In this document: positions 62,757-64,000 of the stretch, piece after piece
Numbering within the stretch: the stretch's first letter is position 1
Layout: the number at the start of each line of letters is the position of its first letter
Assembly: GCF_010389155.1 (NCBI RefSeq)
Contig: NC_057763.1
Span: 39,414,645 to 39,478,644 of the forward strand
Length of the DNA: 64,000 nt
Reading direction: 5' to 3'
From: Erigeron canadensis
Taxonomy: Eukaryota > Streptophyta > Magnoliopsida > Asterales > Asteraceae
The notes under the pieces: generated by a model
The model's database searches: none
What the model was told of the DNA's origin: nothing
The model's input: the letters and a program-made list of their open reading frames with translations, nothing else
Translations under genes and position numbers: made by a program

Positions 62757-63209
62757 TCAAGATGACATCAAAAGTGCATCCTCCAAAAACATCATGTTGT
62801 TCTTCTTGCTCTTACAATCAAAACCACAACCACATTGTGGCGATTCAACAAAATTATCAATCCCAAATCCAGCAGACAAAACCCCAACCGAAAAATCGAT
62901 ATCATCGCCACATCGACTAACTTCAACAATGTTGAACCAAACCAACAAGATTCTTACACTTATGCCTTTAAGATTTTTTAGCTTCCCTTTTTCAATGACC
63001 CCACTAATCGTTGACTTATATTTAAGGTTATATCCTTCGATTTTGAATGTACATGTTTGGCCAATAAAAGCTTTGATTTCGCTGGTGTCTTTGTTTAGCT
63101 CGTAGCCGGTGACACCCACTGGAAGAAGGCCCACAGGGAAGTCGTAGGCTAGTAGCTCATTGTATGTTGATGGTGAAGCGTCGGCGGCGAGTAGCTCAGA
63201 ATTCGTATG
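62757..63209 (-). CDS. DUF538 family protein, copy 2 (5' end unresolved)
   Basis: The translation runs SPSTYNELLAYDFPVGLLPV, GVTGYELNKDTSEIKAFIGQ, TISGVIEKGKLKNLKGISVR and ends in ESPQCGCGFDCKSKKNNM. This is the same domain order as copy 1. The open frame extends upstream of the internal Met (63134) to CATACGAATTC at 63209, just after an acceptor-like ATCAG and an in-frame TAA. An upstream exon with the signal peptide is therefore expected but not found with confidence. A short hydrophobic frame with repeated Met near 63800-63840 is one weak candidate. Alternatively the gene has lost its 5' end. Confidence 0.78.
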   Translation of the reverse strand, partial: HTNSELLAADASPSTYNELLAYDFPVGLLPVGVTGYELNKDTSEIKAFIGQTCTFKIEGYNLKYKSTISGVIEKGKLKNLKGISVRILLVWFNIVEVSRCGDDIDFSVGVLSAGFGIDNFVESPQCGCGFDCKSKKNNMMFLEDALLMSS

Positions 63210-64000
63210 CTGATGTTAAACACAAAAACTAAATGTCTTCTAGAAATAAAGAATAACATTCTGGAAAATACTATTTAGAAATATTCTATAAATACTTTAT
63301 CTAAATATATAGATAAACCTTCTAAAAATGCTTTTACTTAGAAATAAAGATAAGTGTATAATTAAAATTACAGGCCATGGATATGATCCAATACTATTTG
63401 ATTAATTTATATCTTTCCTTTAAGAGGTATAGCATTGTTTAGTGAGTACTAATTGAGTAATTCATCTCCACATCAGGACTATATATGAAACCAATTTTGA
63501 TCAGAACTACTAACTCTCCAGATGCCTATCACCATTTTAGATAGACGAATACAGGTCAATAATCAATCATCTTCACCAAAGAGGCAAAGAACATCAAAAC
63601 TATGACAACTAGGATTAAGCACTAAGACATTAAGTTTTTACAACTTTACATAAGTGGATTTGCTAGCTATCATCTTTTCATAAAAATCTATAAATACACA
63701 TATTTGTAGTACGTACATAACTACTAGAAGGTTTTAACAAAACAAATGAAATGCAATACACGATAACATTTCACATAATACTACTAGATACTAACTACAA
63801 TGATGGATTGCTATCATTGCCACCATAGCAAACATTCTTATCCCGTAATTAAATATTTTTACTTAAATAATTATAATTGATTTCAAATATTAATAGTAAA
63901 TCATAATCCATTCATTATCTCTTTTTCCATTCAATTACCAGACCACATACAAAAACAAAGATCGTCTCTCTGGGTAATTCATGGAACCAGAGTCTCCGTC
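63210..64000. other. Right edge: upstream of DUF538 copy 2
   Basis: AT-rich sequence that should contain either an intron and first exon of DUF538 copy 2 or its promoter. No clear gene was seen. Confidence 0.35.

Overview
This window is nuclear DNA of a flowering plant. It is AT-rich, its genes are split by GT-AG introns, and every recognisable protein is a plant-type family member. The intergenic space is full of SINEs, MITEs, hAT-like elements and a LINE. The repeat content and protein similarity suggest a eudicot, perhaps an asterid such as a daisy-family species, but I cannot fix the species from sequence alone.

Layout: (1) 855-1792, + strand, the 3' exons of a UDP-glucuronate decarboxylase (UXS). 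(2) 5665-6485, +, a complete spliceosomal Sm-D2 gene. (3) 10137-14782, -, an eight-exon monoacylglycerol-lipase / caffeoylshikimate-esterase-like hydrolase. (4) 14783-22500, a gene-poor repeat region. (5) 22837-23961, +, ribosomal protein eL22. (6) 24639-31785, +, a seven-exon SAM-dependent methyltransferase whose 5-kb third intron holds a decayed antisense LINE, itself split by a hAT-type element. (7) 32986-37437, -, a 16-exon gamma-tubulin complex component 4 (GCP4) gene, convergent with the methyltransferase. (8) 37.9-41.5 kb, two MIR164-type hairpins on the - strand with shared promoter sequence. They lie 2.8 kb apart, and the left one abuts a 121-bp near-perfect inverted repeat. (9) 48507-49719, +, Mediator subunit MED28. 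(10) 52349-56343, -, U1 snRNP protein A, with a 608-bp foldback element in an intron. (11) 59035-59738, +, a Lea5/SAG21-type LEA protein. (12) 60782-63209, -, two DUF538 genes in tandem.

Most genes are housekeeping: two spliceosome parts (Sm-D2, U1A), ribosome (eL22), transcription (MED28), microtubule nucleation (GCP4) and nucleotide-sugar supply (UXS). Several have telo-box and TGGGCC/T (site II) motifs upstream, as expected for growth-linked plant genes. No operon-like cooperation is implied; this is ordinary plant gene order.

The most noteworthy items are the MIR164 pair (the right copy has an intact miR164-like 21-mer with one substitution at position 14; the left copy has lost a base in it), the adjacent long inverted repeat, the datable nest of transposons inside the methyltransferase intron, and a likely GC-AG intron in the same gene. 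I did not find a wholly new biological system. All coordinates were read by eye, and exon joins were checked by reading-frame arithmetic.
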